Shown piece after piece: positions 24,824 to 37,535 of a DNA stretch of 64,000 nt (the stretch's first letter is position 1; each line of letters opens with the position of its first letter). Source of the DNA: Polytrichum commune (taxonomy: Eukaryota; Streptophyta; Polytrichopsida; Polytrichales; Polytrichaceae); contig OX485809.1 of assembly GCA_950295325.1 (NCBI GenBank), forward strand, positions 6,510,001 to 6,574,000. The letters run 5' to 3'. The position numbers were made by a program, and so were the translations under genes. The notes below the pieces were generated by a model that saw only the letters and a program-made list of their open reading frames with translations, did not search any database and had not been told where the DNA came from.

Positions 24824-27800
24824 AGTGAAAAAAAATCCTCCAATTTACTTCATTATATGATTATGTTCATACACATCCATGCCTATTCATATACAATTTA
24901 CTCATACACATTGAAGTCTATTCATATTATATGAGCTTGAAATGAAAACAAAATGTGAGTTGAGGCACTTATTTACAAGTATTTTGTTTGACATTCACAC
25001 AATAACATTGTATGACAGTCCAAGTGCAAAAACATGACACAAAGACATGACGTCAAAGAACCCTCAAACCAAGTCAACACTTTGTTGTGGCATAATGGAG
25101 AAGGAAAAATGTCCCCAACTGAGATAGATAACCCAAACATAAACCCTAACAACAACCAACCGTTGATGCGATTCTAAGTCCATCGGACGGCCATGGTTGC
25201 AACACGTGGCTCAACAATCCCATTTCTCCAATTTGTACGCCAATACAATAAACCATATCACCAACTCATGTGTTGTGATTACTACTTTTGTCCCACTAAA
25301 TTGATAAAACGGGGGGTTATACTAACTCTATTTTTCTCCTACTTGAAGCCATCAATCCATACCCTATAGTATTTAGAATACACCCAATCGCATTTTACAT
25401 ACACTTTATCATTTTAAAGCAAAATATTCTATTGGCACCCTAGATTTATTCTCGCCCATCTTTCTACTTCTACCGCATACTGCACTCACGGAAAGGAAAA
25501 CTTCTTACATTTATAACACCAAATACGTAAATATAGAAAGATAATGCTAAACATGTCCCAAGCGTATTCACACGTGCACATTGCAAACACAATAATATCT
25601 CGTTGTGATATTCTTACCCATGACAACGCCCAGGCCACTATGATATTCAAGTAAGAGATCATGAATATTACAATAAGAGTTGGAATCTTTATAATGAATA
25701 TGAATATGAATCCCATTACTTAGGCCTATGGTTATTGTCCCTTCTTGTGACCGTTGTGATTCCAAAGCCCCCATACACCCATCTCTAATTGACACATGAA
25801 ACTTGAACATGAGAACCTGTGATTGATTTTGATGCATCTATACTCAACACTTTGCTGAAATCATCTTTCATTTACCAACAAAACCCAATATAAATTAAGG
25901 TAATGCAATGATAATAATTGTGCTTAGATGCATAAATGTGCTTTTTCTATGGTATGATTTCATGGTCCGACTTCCATGGTCTGATTTCTTAAAAAAAAAA
26001 CTTACAAAGCCTTTGGGTCCCCTCACTAGATGTAAATTGAATGTGGACCAAGAGGAATGACTATGCACGAAAAAGTGAACGTGCTAATTTTTTGATATAT
26101 GCCCAAAAAGATAAATTTTGAAATAATAAAACAAAATCAAGTTTGACCATTCTCTTGTCTTTTCTTGTCTTCATCCTCTCTTCCCCCCAAAGAAATTTCA
26201 TAAAATTCTTTTATATCATCATTTCTCTGCCATGGGACCCTACCTTTTCCTATCATAGCACCTCTTTTGCCTCTCCCATTTGCAAAACCCGTTGGACCAT
26301 GTCAATGGATAATGCAGGTCTTATAACATGTCTTTTTGGGACCTCGATCACAAAAGCTGACATTTTTTCCCTTGGTGTAAACCGAAGTGGTCATGGGACG
26401 AGTTCAACGGCCAACCACAAATTTTACAGGACCTTGGGACGACTCCATGGTCCCCTAAGATGTAGGAGTTCATGACGACGCTCACAAACCTTGGAATGTG
26501 TTCCCAAACACATCCCTCGAGGTTGAGGATCCTCCCAACACTATAAATGCTTGAGTGGGTGGCCCATGCTTGCTCTTGTAACTTGTGCACATACAACTAA
26601 AAGTGAACATGAGTGAGAATATCAAGGCATGGCATGTACGAAGCACACAAGTGTTGTTCCCTAAGTTAAAGGGCGAAGTCTTGGGGGTAATCGTGTAGCG
26701 TGCTTATACTTGACATGTATTCTCACTATACTCATTACACTCTAACTTCGAAGTGGACCATATGTAGGAGGATAGAGCTCAAATAAAAATATGTACTTTC
26801 AAGTATGATATAGTAAGGACATAATTTGGGGTTGACATACAAAAGGAAAACTACGAAGACTGATTTGAGCTAGATTTATACAAATGGAGTTTCATTACTC
26901 CTTAAGATTTCTATGAAATTAGTTTAGAACTTTTTTCTTCTTTCAAATTTGATATCTAAATCTTGTTTGTTCATAATCATGGGAGATGTCTTTTTATTGG
27001 TTAAGAGTATGAGTTCCATGATGGGGCGGAGAAAACCGATAAACTTAAGGGTTACCTTGCCATATTCTCTACTCATTGTGACTACACACATGCGCTTTGT
27101 TTGGAATTGTTATAAAACTTTGACCCTCTAAGTTCGTGTTTAACTACCAACCAAAAAAAATGTGCTGGAAATGGTTTATCTCTTGCTTTGTATTGCTTGA
27201 AAGTCGTTGTGATTGACTTGTGGAGATAGGGAATTATTGCTCGAGCGTACGTCTTATTAATCCAACATAAAACAATGAAAAAAATGCAACCCCCGTGTTA
27301 CCATTTGTAGTTGATTTGACACCATAATTAGTTCTAAAGACACGACTGCAGTCTAGTTCATTTACCGTGTTCAATTGTCAAGGCAGAGCATGATCACATG
27401 TTGTACACCAAACGCTAACATAATGGGGTGCTAAATCGGGTAACATTGTTTTAGAGGGGACTGCTCTCATTATATGACCCACATGTTCACTCTATACGAG
27501 CTTCATAAATTATGGGTCCCACAATCAAAACTAATATCTTACAATAACATGAATCAATTGTTATCAACCATTCCATTCTACTAAGATTAATACATTGCTT
27601 CACTTGAATCTTTAGGTTGAATTTGCAAATGCAGTGCTTTGCTGTGAGAATAAAAATAACATAATTCCAAACAGAATATGGTTTATTCCTAGCCCCACCC
27701 AATGTACATACTCAATTGAATGATGTTATGTATTCAGTCAAAGATCGTGAGGTATTGACAATTGATTGTCTTGTAAAGGAGTTGAAAGTTGGACCGCAAT

Positions 27801-29690
27801 ATATAATCCCAAACTATTCCGGCCCGGGGGGGCTTTCCAGGCCCCTCCAACGGTACAATAGTAGTTGAGCATGACGTGTGGGCCCAACTCACGAACTTAA
27901 TCCAACATTGTTTCATTGTGGGAAATATGACATTGTATGAAAAACCAATGAACATCTTCTAAAGAGAACTCTCAAACAATATTAAGTTATAATTGAGGGG
28001 AAACACTACCCAATTCAGAGTACCTATGGTTTAGGACATCAAAGTTGAAATACCTTTTGTGATTGGAAAATGCTGACAATTATTTTATTTTTGAATAATT
28101 CAGGTGCCTTCCTCTTGGGTCGACTTATATTCTTCCATGATAAAAACAAGAAAACGGTAGAACCGTGAGGCTTTGTCCTTTGCTATGAAAGACTACAATT
28201 GTAGCTGATTACTTTGCTCATGCCAATCCATGGCTATTCACTATACCAAACCTTAATTGGATTTTGTGCACCTTCTTCTCACGGGGAGGTCACTTCATTG
28301 TCAAGTTGACACCATGTGCGGACAAAGTTTGCTACCCCTATATTACATGCCATATATAATTTTAAATTTATGATGTTTTTTCTACATATACATAACCATT
28401 GATAGTATCTTTTGTATACTTTTTTGAAATTTTTAGTCATCTTTATTTTTTTTAGTAATTGTTTTAGTTCAATTATGTGTCATTCTAGTTAGAAATGGTA
28501 TGTTTTATGAAAAAACAAATCATCAAATTTAGTTACCACTTTTGACTATGTCATAGGTACTGTGTATATCTACTCATGAAAAAAAATTGATAAAATTTGA
28601 CCCATTTTGGTGGTGCAACTTACCAAAAGAAGATTGTTTTTGGTCGCACGTGGTGTTCAACTTGACAATGGAGCGATCCACCGTACCCGTGCTTCTTCTC
28701 AAATACGGGTCAAGGATTGAAGCTACTCATTTATCACCCAATTTTAAAAAAATAAATAATCAAGAACTGCCGAAATAACTATAGTTAACTAGATTTCTTT
28801 CAATGCATTTTAGGGAGCACTTTTATATATATAAAAAAACTATAGTTAACATCCACATTACATAAAGTGGATCAAAAATAACAAGAACAAATAACGTGCA
28901 AGTGTGAACACAAAGTGGTTAGGAAATTTGCTCTTGAAACGAAGAAGTTGATGCATAGTCTCTGTCCTACAGACAGAGCCAATAAAGGCTTGTGGACCTT
29001 GAAACTATTGGAAGCCTAGCTAGGAACCCAATGCTAAATTCAGTTGAGATACTTCATATAAGCTTACGACAATTTATTGCCTTGCCACTGTAATATGATC
29101 ATTTAACTTATAAACCGATACCAATATTAGGCAAACCCACAGGGTTTGGGGAACTATTGGAAACATATCATTAACTAATCCAAAGCCTTACATGTAATTT
29201 TCCACAGTTGTAAGAAGAAAGGGTCAAAGAAAAGTAGTGTCAATATTCATGCACCGATGTGAATATGGGTTCGTTGTCCACGGTACTTTGATCTTGTGTG
29301 ACCAAGATGCATGATAGGTGTAGTGCCTTCCTTTTGGAAGGTGGGCTTTAATGTTAAGAGGGGGGGGGGGGGGAGGTTGCTTAGCAATCATGGAGATGGG
29401 TGTATTTGAAGTTTGTTGGTGGTGAAGTTTTCTTTTGTTTAGGATTAGATACGTGACATATTTCATGACATGTTGATGTACAACCTTCAAGAAGTTTTCA
29501 ATGATCCACGATTGTGTCTACTTCCAACAACAACATGATTAGACCAAAACATCGATTTAGTGTGGCATTAAACACACGATTTAGTGTGGTGTCGTATTGA
29601 TTAGGGTCGTTTTTATGACATGTCATGTATCATCAGAGGTGTCATACAACACTCTCTCTAGTCTCCACCCAACGATCACAAGACAACTAA
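24824..29690. other. Intergenic, no gene supported
   Basis: About 4.9 kb of AT-rich DNA with a G14 run at 29360-29373. A TATAAATG word near 26540 followed by a run of transcription-start-like sequence could be a solo LTR or promoter, but no repeat partner or boundary was found. No protein family is recognised in any frame. Confidence 0.5.
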
Positions 29691-30378
29691 TGTGGGTAAG
29701 TCGATGATGAACGATGCATGTCACACTCAGGCCAGATAAGTGCTTTAACGTGGTGCTCACCATGGAACATCCCCGACACAGCATAAACTAGAATCGAAAA
29801 CTGCAAAGTAGGTGCACGTCCACAATGTAACTTATACAAACTGGTGAATAAACACATACATACATACATACATAAATTCCTTCCTCCTCCCACGTACCCG
29901 TCGCCACCGCATTGGTGGGTTCCACTTTCGGGTGGTGTAGGTTTGAAGCATTCTAACATACAAACAATCAATTTAGAGGGCTCATGGCCAACGAAGCCGG
30001 CCATAGGCCATGTAAATAGCTGCCACCATGACCACCAACTCTAAGCCGACTTGTCCGAACAAGCAGGCTTTAGAAGCGCGGAAGATTTGGGGCATAAACT
30101 TCCAGAATGCGCCAAATAGGGCCAGGTCCCGCAAACTCCCCTTGAGTCTTTCTTACACACCCACACGGAGCCTTGTTAAGTTATTCTTATGCTCCAGTAT
30201 TCTATTCTTTCCACAGTTCAATTCGGCTTGTTTGGAGTTTTCATCAAGGCTGACTTGGGAGGGGGTGGCAGTGGGTGGGGGCCCACACACGTGGGCCCCA
30301 CTGGGCCCTACAGTGACCTCCACCATGACAATTGACCATTCAGATGGGACGTAGACTGATCATGCCACTCCCCCAAAG

Positions 30379-30390
30379 TGACACGTGTCA
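30379..30390. promoter_or_regulatory. Palindromic G-box / ABRE-like element
   Basis: A perfect 12-bp palindrome, TGACACGTGTCA, contains the ACGT core bound by plant bZIP and bHLH factors. It lies 2.3 kb upstream of the ATL start, so a link to that gene is only possible. Confidence 0.4.
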
Positions 30391-30460
30391 TCGTGTGGTT
30401 GATGGCAACCCTTGGAAGATGTGACACGGCAACTGGGTTTCGGTCCACGCGGTGACCCGT

Positions 30461-30815
30461 TTGTGACGGTTCTGTTTTTATCATCAGACGCCGAAGTTGG
30501 TGCAACTTGTAATTACCCTGGGAAGGAGAATACTTAGAAAAGGATGTGAGGATTAATGGTGGGTTGGCAGATTGGGGGTTAAATGAATCATCTTAATGGA
30601 TCATCAGGGGGGACGTGTCATTACGGGATTGGTTGTGACTTGGAGTTATGACATGGAAGACCAGCGTCGATCCAGGATTTAGCTGACCTGTGTATATGTG
30701 TGACGGTAATCTTAAATGAGTTTTATTACGAGACGCCGAACAGGACTAAGTTACCTTATAGTACTTATTAGGAAAACGTAGAAAAGGATTGGAAAAGTGA
30801 TGGTGGTGGTGGGAA
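30461..30815. repeat. Duplicated block in the ATL upstream region
   Basis: Two diverged units (about 30461-30560 and 30700-30810) share GTGACGGT, then AGACGCCGAA, then TACTTA-NNGAAAA and AGAAAAGGAT, then GATGGTGG, spaced about 240 bp apart. Confidence 0.45.
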
Positions 30816-32234
30816 AGCTAAATGCGGACTCCGTAGGGCAGATAGATGGGAATGGAATATGATGGTGGCGAGATGGTGTGATGATGTGTGATCCACTCCT
30901 GCCCTTGCATGCGGAGGGATCCGCGCGAAGCATCAGCCGAGACTCCTCAATCTTCATCACCAAGACTTGATGACGACGGTGGTGATGATGTTGCGAAGAG
31001 GTAGATGCTCGGCGACCCTGAGATCATGATCGGGAGCAATATGCACTAAGTTATCGACGCACCGGGGATTATGTCGCAGCTTTGGTCGGTAAAGTGACGA
31101 AGAAGCAGTACTAGGTAACCAGCTAGTGACACTGCAGTGTGGAAAAGTTGCCACCAGCAACATCCGCAAGCACTCGTGGAAGTCCATCTCGCTTCCCAAA
31201 TTCTCGGTCCTCACCATTTTCCAGGTGTCTGTTTTCACATTCAGGCAGCCACTCTTGTTTTTCTTCTGAACCCAACACTGGGGGGGGTGAGATCATAACT
31301 TAAGGGACATGTTTGGTGTCACTGTGGGCACAGCTTAGAGATTTTTTGCAATCTGGGCACAGTGATCTGTGGACAGTGAGTTTGGCTGCTTCATTTCGGG
31401 TTGTCTAGTGTCACGTCTAGTATGCCTTTGCAACTATTCTCTCGCCGAATCATGCAAAGCGGCGGTTGAGTTGTTTGTGGTAGGTGCCGTCGTTGCTGAA
31501 GAGTAGTGCGTGAATCTGGGCTATGTTGTTGAAGCGAGCTTATAGAGGAGGTTTGAGCTGGGAGGATTTTGGATTTTGGAGCCCATCTTGAGAATTTTTG
31601 TACTATCGGGATAATACTTGGTTTTCCTTGAGGATTTCTGTTGGCAATCCAGGTTAGTTACTTGTGACACATGTCCCCGAAGCACTCGCTGATGTGCTTT
31701 TCCAGCTACGGGGAATTCGTTGGTGCCTGCGGCAGGGGGTTGCCATCACCTTGGAGCGCCGCTCTATCCGGTTCTTCTCTGTTTTTGTCATCCAGCTCGC
31801 AAGTTGAATATTCTTCGCTCTTCTCGTAGATGGGATGGACTTGTTTCAGGGATTTTAGAACCTTGCGTGTCGTTGCCGAGGTGGTGTGAGCACAATCTCG
31901 GCTGTGTAGCTACCAAAGGTTGTGAAATTTTTTTGGCCTTCTGGGATTCTCGATCTTTTTCCTCTTCTTTTCTTTTAGTTCTCTAGTAGTGCTGTCGGCA
32001 ATCCATATTGACTTGGTAGGTTGTGAATGGAAATCGCGCACCTGACTTGCTCTATCAACTGAAGTTTTTTCAGCCACGGGATTCTTCCAGCCATTCTCTT
32101 AGGGATCTTAAGGCTTGCGAGCGATTCCCAGCCTCTTTCGATCTTCGGTGAAATCTCCTGCCATAGCCGTCAATGTCATAAATGTCTTTTGAGAACCATA
32201 TTTCGGTAGCATGGAGCTTGCACGATGCGACACT
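30816..32234. other. Upstream region of the ATL gene
   Basis: Higher GC than the deep intergenic DNA and rich in pyrimidine tracts. No second gene is recognised. A 93-residue minus-strand frame (30957-31238) matches nothing I know. This stretch probably holds the ATL promoter and 5' leader, but the transcription start cannot be placed. Confidence 0.35.
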
Positions 32235-32640
32235 CAACCTGAAATACTAGAATCAGACACATCAAAGCAGGGATGACCTATTCGGTAGTAGGGATGCATC
32301 ATCAACTCATTTAACACCCGACGAGATTCTTGTGAGGGCGAATCTTCGAATTTCCTGAGGAGAATTCTAGGTGGCATTCAAGCTGAAATGTTAGAATCAG
32401 ACACGTCGCAGCAGGGATGACCTATTCGGTGGGTCCGGATGCATCAACAACACACAACTAGATTCTTGTGAAGGCTCGCCCTTGAATATTTTTCTGAGGA
32501 GAATCCCAAGCTGAAATGGCTCTCAAGTAGAAATGAGAACCCAACGCATCGCAGCACGGATGACCTATTCGGTGATCCGGATGCATCACCAACAACGACA
32601 TCAACACAACCATCAACATTCAACAAGATTCTTCTTTTAG
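32235..32640. repeat. Three tandem units of about 143 bp just upstream of the ATL gene
   Basis: The word GGATGACCTATTCGGT occurs at 32271, 32415 and 32558, spacings of 144 and 143 bp. Flanking words GCATCA-CAACA, AGATTCTTGTGA and CTGAGGAGAAT repeat in register. The last unit ends 60 bp before the start codon, so the array is likely in the 5' leader or core promoter. Confidence 0.8.
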
Positions 32641-32669
32641 TGAGGGCTCATCCTCACGGTCACCCTCAC

Positions 32670-32701
32670 TTTCGAATTTTCTGTCGACAGAAAATTCGAA
32701 A
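32670..32701. promoter_or_regulatory. Perfect 32-bp palindrome ending on the A of the ATL start codon
   Basis: The left half TTTCGAATTTTCTGTC (32670-32685) is followed with no spacer by its exact reverse complement (32686-32701). The last base is the A of the ATG. In RNA this would be a self-complementary segment adjoining the start codon; as DNA it would be a symmetrical binding site. Such length and perfection are very unlikely by chance at a start codon. Confidence 0.85.
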
Positions 32702-33564
32702 TGACAGCCGCACCCCGCCTGCGGTACTTCGTGCCGGCGAATCAGTCGCAGAGCAGTTTCCCACCCTACTCCGGGGGGCCATCGGATTGGAACCCACCCA
32801 ATTCCTTAGGCGGCTCCTCCTCAGACACAAGCTCAAGCTACTTCGCTCGCTCATTCAACTCCAACGTTGTGGTGGTGATGGCGGTGCTACTCTTCGCACT
32901 CGTGGTTGCAGCTTTCATCAACACCATGGCCCGCTGCATCCTGCACCGGGGCCGCGGACCACAGCAACAGATCGATGGCTCGGGTGGTATGCGTGACAAA
33001 GGGTTGGACAAGAGAGAGATCGAAGCCCTACCCGTTGTAGCTTACGGATCCTCAGTCTCCACCCATAACCTCCACCTGGATGGCAGTGAATGCGTGGTGT
33101 GTCTTAGTGAGTTCATTCCCGGTGAACAGGTGAGGTTGCTCCCAGGGTGTCATCACGGATTCCACATCGCATGCATCGATGCTTGGTTGCTCACCCATGC
33201 ATCTTGTCCAGTATGTCGTCACAGTGCCATCCCCGGGGACCCCAGCTGTAGCAGCAACAGCAACAGCAACGAAAACGAGCCTAGCCCTCTAGACTGCGTC
33301 AACAACAACAATAGCACCAGTGCGAGGGTCAGTGGAAGTGCTAGATTCGGGAGCTCCAGGTTTGGAAGTGCCCGGATTGCAAGCCATAATTTGGAGATTG
33401 AGGTGGGTGCACCTGGGAGTGCAACAAGTGGTGCCGAAGCTGCTGCTGCTGCGGTCTCCTCCACAAATGCAAGTGGTGGCAGTCGGCCGAGGATGTCGAT
33501 CCTGTCTTCCTTGTCTGGTGAAGCTGTGGGAAGGTTTACTCGCAGATTTTGGTCAAGGAATTAA
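32701..33564 (+). CDS. ATL-family RING-H2 E3 ubiquitin ligase
   Basis: This intronless gene encodes 287 aa, normal for the Arabidopsis Toxicos en Levadura family. The order is a polar N terminus, one membrane segment at residues 55-73, a basic stretch, the GLD box (residues 101-103) before a conserved EALP, then a RING-H2 finger. The zinc ligands fit the ATL spacing exactly: C131-x2-C134-x15-C150-x1-H152-x2-H155-x2-C158-x10-C169-x2-C172, with the family Trp at 162. The C-terminal third is Ser, Asn and Ala rich. ATLs sit in membranes and pass ubiquitin from an E2 to targets in stress, defence and growth responses; the target here is unknown. ATG 32701 is chosen because an in-frame TGA lies 60 bp upstream and the next Met is inside the membrane segment. 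Confidence 0.93.
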   Translation: MTAAPRLRYFVPANQSQSSFPPYSGGPSDWNPPNSLGGSSSDTSSSYFARSFNSNVVVVMAVLLFALVVAAFINTMARCILHRGRGPQQQIDGSGGMRDKGLDKREIEALPVVAYGSSVSTHNLHLDGSECVVCLSEFIPGEQVRLLPGCHHGFHIACIDAWLLTHASCPVCRHSAIPGDPSCSSNSNSNENEPSPLDCVNNNNSTSARVSGSARFGSSRFGSARIASHNLEIEVGAPGSATSGAEAAAAAVSSTNASGGSRPRMSILSSLSGEAVGRFTRRFWSRN

Positions 33565-33906
33565 GGTTTTTCGTCACATTTAGCATCGTGATCTTTGTGT
33601 TGGGAGTAGAAATTTGGGAGAGAGGCGAATCACTTGTACACACCAAATCTGAGGATGGAATCCTTTTTCCTGCAGGCAGGGACTACCATCCTAATTATGA
33701 TTTTTGTCAGGTGAAGCCATGGGAAGGTCTTCTCACCGATTTTGGTGTTGAAATCAAAGTTCTTCGTGTATCTAGCACCGTGATCACCGTCTTGGAGTAG
33801 AATTTTGGAATGCGGTCAAATCACTTCGACGTACCAAGGCTCAGGATGAAGTAGTCTTTCCCCGCAGGTAGGAGAGTACTACCATCCTAATTAAGATTTT
33901 TGTGAG
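33517..33906. repeat. Tandem duplication of the ATL 3' end (two units, 193 bp)
   Basis: Unit 1 (33517-33709) starts in the last 15 codons of the ATL gene and continues into its 3' flank. Unit 2 (33710-33906) repeats it with moderate divergence: GGTGAAGC-NTGGGAAGGT, CGATTTTGGT, TAGCA-CGTGATC, GGA-TAGAA-TTTGG, AC-ACCATCCTAATTA and GATTTTTGT in the same order. The duplicated codons in unit 2 are no longer attached to a reading frame. Confidence 0.8.
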
Positions 33907-35520
33907 GATCTAAAGCACAGGGGCCAGTGAGAAAGCTATGTCCCGCCCCATAGCGATAATGTGGAGGAGTATCCAACATTTGGAGGACATTTGTGGCGCC
34001 CGGAATTTTATTTCGCGGTTAAATGTATAAGATGCGGCTGGGTGTGTGCGAGAGGGTTAAGTGGTGGGATTCAAGCCTTCATTCGACAAAATTTGCACAT
34101 CTCTTCTGCAATGGCTGGGGTATGGTTAATCGACATTCTAGTTCTGAAATTCTTGATGCAGTGCCAACCACTTACTTTCAAGACAAGGATTACTTCGACA
34201 AGGGTGGGCAAGTCGAGATTGATTCGCCCTCGGAGCACAATTTTGTGAAGCATCAGGAGTCCACTGGAGCAGCCTCGGGAATAATTGTACCACCACTGTC
34301 TCTTCGTCAAATAAGTGAGTGTGAAGTGGAGCATGCTGGATTGCACTTGTCTGCATGTTTCGGCGAACAAGTCCGAATCCCGAGGAGATGGACCAAGTGA
34401 CACATATAGGGCAAGAAGATGTTCGGTAGTGAATTAATGGAAGAGACCAGAGGAACGGTTTGACGAACCTACTACTGCAGGAGAATAAGATGGGATTTGT
34501 TTCAACATGAATTTGTTACCAAATTTCTTGCAGTTCGCAATGGCTTGAGATTGGTATATTACTCAAATGGGGACTCATAGAAGTTTGCATCCGGAGCACC
34601 GGAGGGGCCGAAGCAGGAGAGGCACCGGAGGAGTTCACGATCAAGTCGACTTACAATGATGGTGGTTATAGCTACGGTGGATATTATTCAACTCCTCCAT
34701 TTTCCAAGGAAGAAGAATTGAGCAGGAGTGATTCTCTGGTTCTTTCTCTTCTGTTCCACCTTTTTAGATTCTCTGGTTCTCTATTTTCTTAAATCATAGT
34801 CATCGGTGCACGGAGCTTTGAGTCACATTCATCTCAAACTCGACCTAATTCAACCTCTCAATAGAGGAAACGTTGAGTCATGGAGTTCACCTGTATCAGT
34901 GCTCATGCCAGCCTCCTCAAGTCTCAGTAACGACAATTAAGTGCCAATAGCTTAGCCAGAATGCATTTTTCGGCCATTTCTGGCAGAAGTGATCACCTTT
35001 ACACCGAGCGTTTCATGAAGAAACATATCAAAAGCAACTAGATTTCTCTCCTCTTATAAGTGCCCATAAAAGGGAAAGAAACTGAAGTGAATGCATCTGT
35101 ATATAGATAGGGGAGGGTGCATATTCTTTGGGCCCCTTTAGACCTAGTATACGTCATAGACACATCTGTTTCGCCATAAACAATTATCCATTTGTTACAG
35201 TGGCGCTGCAGAGAGGAAAGAAAATGTGCATTTTAGAGTCACAAATCTTGGTGGTGATGGTGAAGGATTCCTTCATCTTGACGGTGAATAATATGAGATG
35301 TTTTTGGGTGTAGAACTAGCCGACCAAATTTCCCTGCCAATTTCGTTGTAGATTTTGTATCTTAAAGGTCTCATGGTTGCCCACAGCACCCTAGTTTAGT
35401 GCGATGAAATTGGTCCACTCAGTGATTGCTGGTTAATGAGAGCATTACGAATCTGTGGTTCATCAAATGTAAGGTCAACATCTTAACTCTTCACCAGTGA
35501 AATTGGAGAAGTTTGAGTCC
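33907..35520. other. Unassigned region downstream of the ATL gene
   Basis: A 125-codon plus frame (34023-34400) and a further open stretch (about 34530-34790, with a Gly/Tyr-rich segment YNDGGYSYGGYYSTPP) look mildly protein-like and are separated by an acceptor-like TTTCTTGCAG at 34525-34534. I recognise no family and cannot build a convincing gene. They may be remnants of a gene or of a longer ATL transcript. Confidence 0.3.
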
Positions 35521-35529
35521 ACCTTGCAG

Positions 35530-35660
35530 CGGCCCTTTTTTTTACTAGTATAAACCGGCTACTCATTGCTTGCAATGGTTTGATATATTGCCTGAAGTTT
35601 TGATTTTGACTCGGCAACCTACAAAATTGAACTGGCTCATCTGTAACTAGCTTCCGGATC
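35530..35660 (-). repeat. AACCGGTT foldback-family fragment
   Basis: Minus-strand match to the family: TGAACTGGCTCATCTGTAAC preceded by the GAGTCAAAATC and CCTGAAGT segments, more diverged than other copies. Confidence 0.45.
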
Positions 35661-35984
35661 TCTCCATTCAATGCTCTTAATTGCACAAATGTCACCTTAG
35701 ATGTATGGCCTCTTGTTGTGTTGACGCCTTCCACAATCTGGAGACTTGCAATCCTGCGAGCTTCATACTTAACAGTTGAAAGGCAGTTCCTCAGCACAAC
35801 ATGGTGAGTTGACACCTCAAAATGTATCAAATTGGAACTCTCTGCATCCAAGTACTAAGGTACCTGGGTCTCATGTGGCCACTCTTCTTGATGCAACACC
35901 TAAATCTTAATGGTATATGGCAAGGCTTGTAGTTGAGAATGGACACCAAATAGATGTGTTGAGATGAGATTGGACCATGTGCTC

Positions 35985-36210
35985 AAATATAGACACCATC
36001 AACACAAGTGTAAGGGCCCACGGTAAAGGGGAAGAGAGTGTTCACTTTGACCTCTTAAAAGTTTCGCATCTCTACTCCGATTCTGAAACTTGATGTGACA
36101 ATCTTTGTGATTCACAATTGCTCACTGTGGGAGAAAATTCTGGAACGAACCCAATGGCAAGAGCTGTCTCTACTGTTGGAAGTGCCCACAATAGGGCCAC
36201 AATACGTACC
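35985..36210. repeat. Dispersed repeat, copy 3 of 3
   Basis: CACTTTGACCTCTTA, GCATCTCTACTC, ATCTTTGTGATTCACAATTG and CCCACAATAGGGCC[AG]CAAT run in the same order as at 18068-18320. Confidence 0.55.
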
Positions 36211-36495
36211 TTAGTCTTGAGAGCAGCACATCCAAACCAGCATGTGAGATGTGTTTTGTGTCATTTTTGCTGATAGCCCTTCAAAGTTGGTGGGTTTTTC
36301 CTTTGTTGAGCATGAGAAAGGCATGAGGAAGGTGGTTTCAAATGCCAATGGAATTGCAGAAACGGTCCAAAGGTAATGTACAAGAGTTGATGTTAAGCAG
36401 TTTTACTTGCTTGTCTGCAAGGTTTCTGTATTATTCTGTAATTGAAGTGTGCACATCATTGTTCTTGCACCTCATGGAACATTGACTTCAAGAGA

Positions 36496-36820
36496 ACTAC
36501 ACTACATATGATATTTAGTGTCATGTAGCATTTAATGTCACTGCGGTAACCCTTTTAGTGACACTTTCTATGCTGGAGTTTACAAATATTGTCATCCCAA
36601 CTTACTTTCAATTCATCCAAATGCCAATTATTGGAACAAAGTTTGGTGTAATTTGCATCCTAACAAATCTGTGATGAAATATTCTCATAAATGATTGAAA
36701 TTTGAATGAAAAAAACTTAGTAAGTGACATACTAGCAACACTGTAAATTTGTAATGCCCAAATTTTTTACAAGGAAGACCATTAGAATTGGTGACACTAA
36801 ATATCATATTTAGTGTAGCT
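36496..36820. mobile_element. Palindromic-end MITE (family P), copy
   Basis: Starts ACTACACTACATATGATATT and ends with the complement of GCTACACTAAATATGATATT. Interior words ATGATTGAAATTTG, AACACTGTAAAT and TTTTACAAGGAA are shared with the copies at 18.8, 38.7 and 41.5 kb. Confidence 0.7.
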
Positions 36821-37535
36821 ACCCCAACTTGAGAGCTTCAACTTTGTGACCATTGGGTCTCCTTGAATGTTGTTAAATGAAGAGACATTCTTTAGTAGTA
36901 GTATGGTACACTACACGTTCTTCTACATAGAGTCGGGCCAAGGATTTAAAGCAACCTTTAAGGTGAAGATGAAACGGTTGGAACCACTTTATAGCTCGGA
37001 CATTCCTATCTAAAGAAGATTTTGACCCGGAATATTTAACATCACAAACCTCAAATTAGTCTAGACTTGAGAATACCTCAAAATAGTCTAAACTATAGGA
37101 GGTAGGTTTTTACTGGACACCCAAACATGGCTGTTGGTTTATTTTGAACCAAAAAGTTGGTTGCAATATTGTATGTATGAGACTTAGCAATGGAGGACAT
37201 TACATATGCGCAATGGTTGATAGTAGTGTTACTGCAATTACTCCTTTGGTAAGATGAATTCGAAAAATTGCAAACTCAATTTCATGATTTTACAAACCAA
37301 TTTAGCATTAGGTTCTTCCAATTTCATTGAAATCATGAACCAAGTTCACTATATAGACAATCAATATCAGTACATGATTCGTGTGAATAATTTCATGATT
37401 TGGTACCCATATTCAGAACTTCACAAAACTAATTTCATGAACTGTATAACTTTATTTCACAAAAATGATACATCATGCATAAGATTCTCTTAATTTCTCC
37501 CCATGACTAGCTCTACCAAAATTTCAATCAACCCT
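36821..37535. other. Intergenic, nothing recognised
   Basis: AT-rich. An 80-codon plus frame (37254-37493) is Asn/Phe/Ile-rich and repetitive (TTTCATGA words), judged non-coding. Confidence 0.5.

Noticed and set aside
26500-26700. Solo LTR or promoter around a TATAAATG word
   Set aside because: No terminal TG...CA pair, no target duplication and no second copy in the window.
30957-31238. 93-codon minus-strand frame upstream of the ATL gene
   Set aside because: No recognisable domain, no splice partners, and the region is otherwise leader-like for the plus-strand gene.
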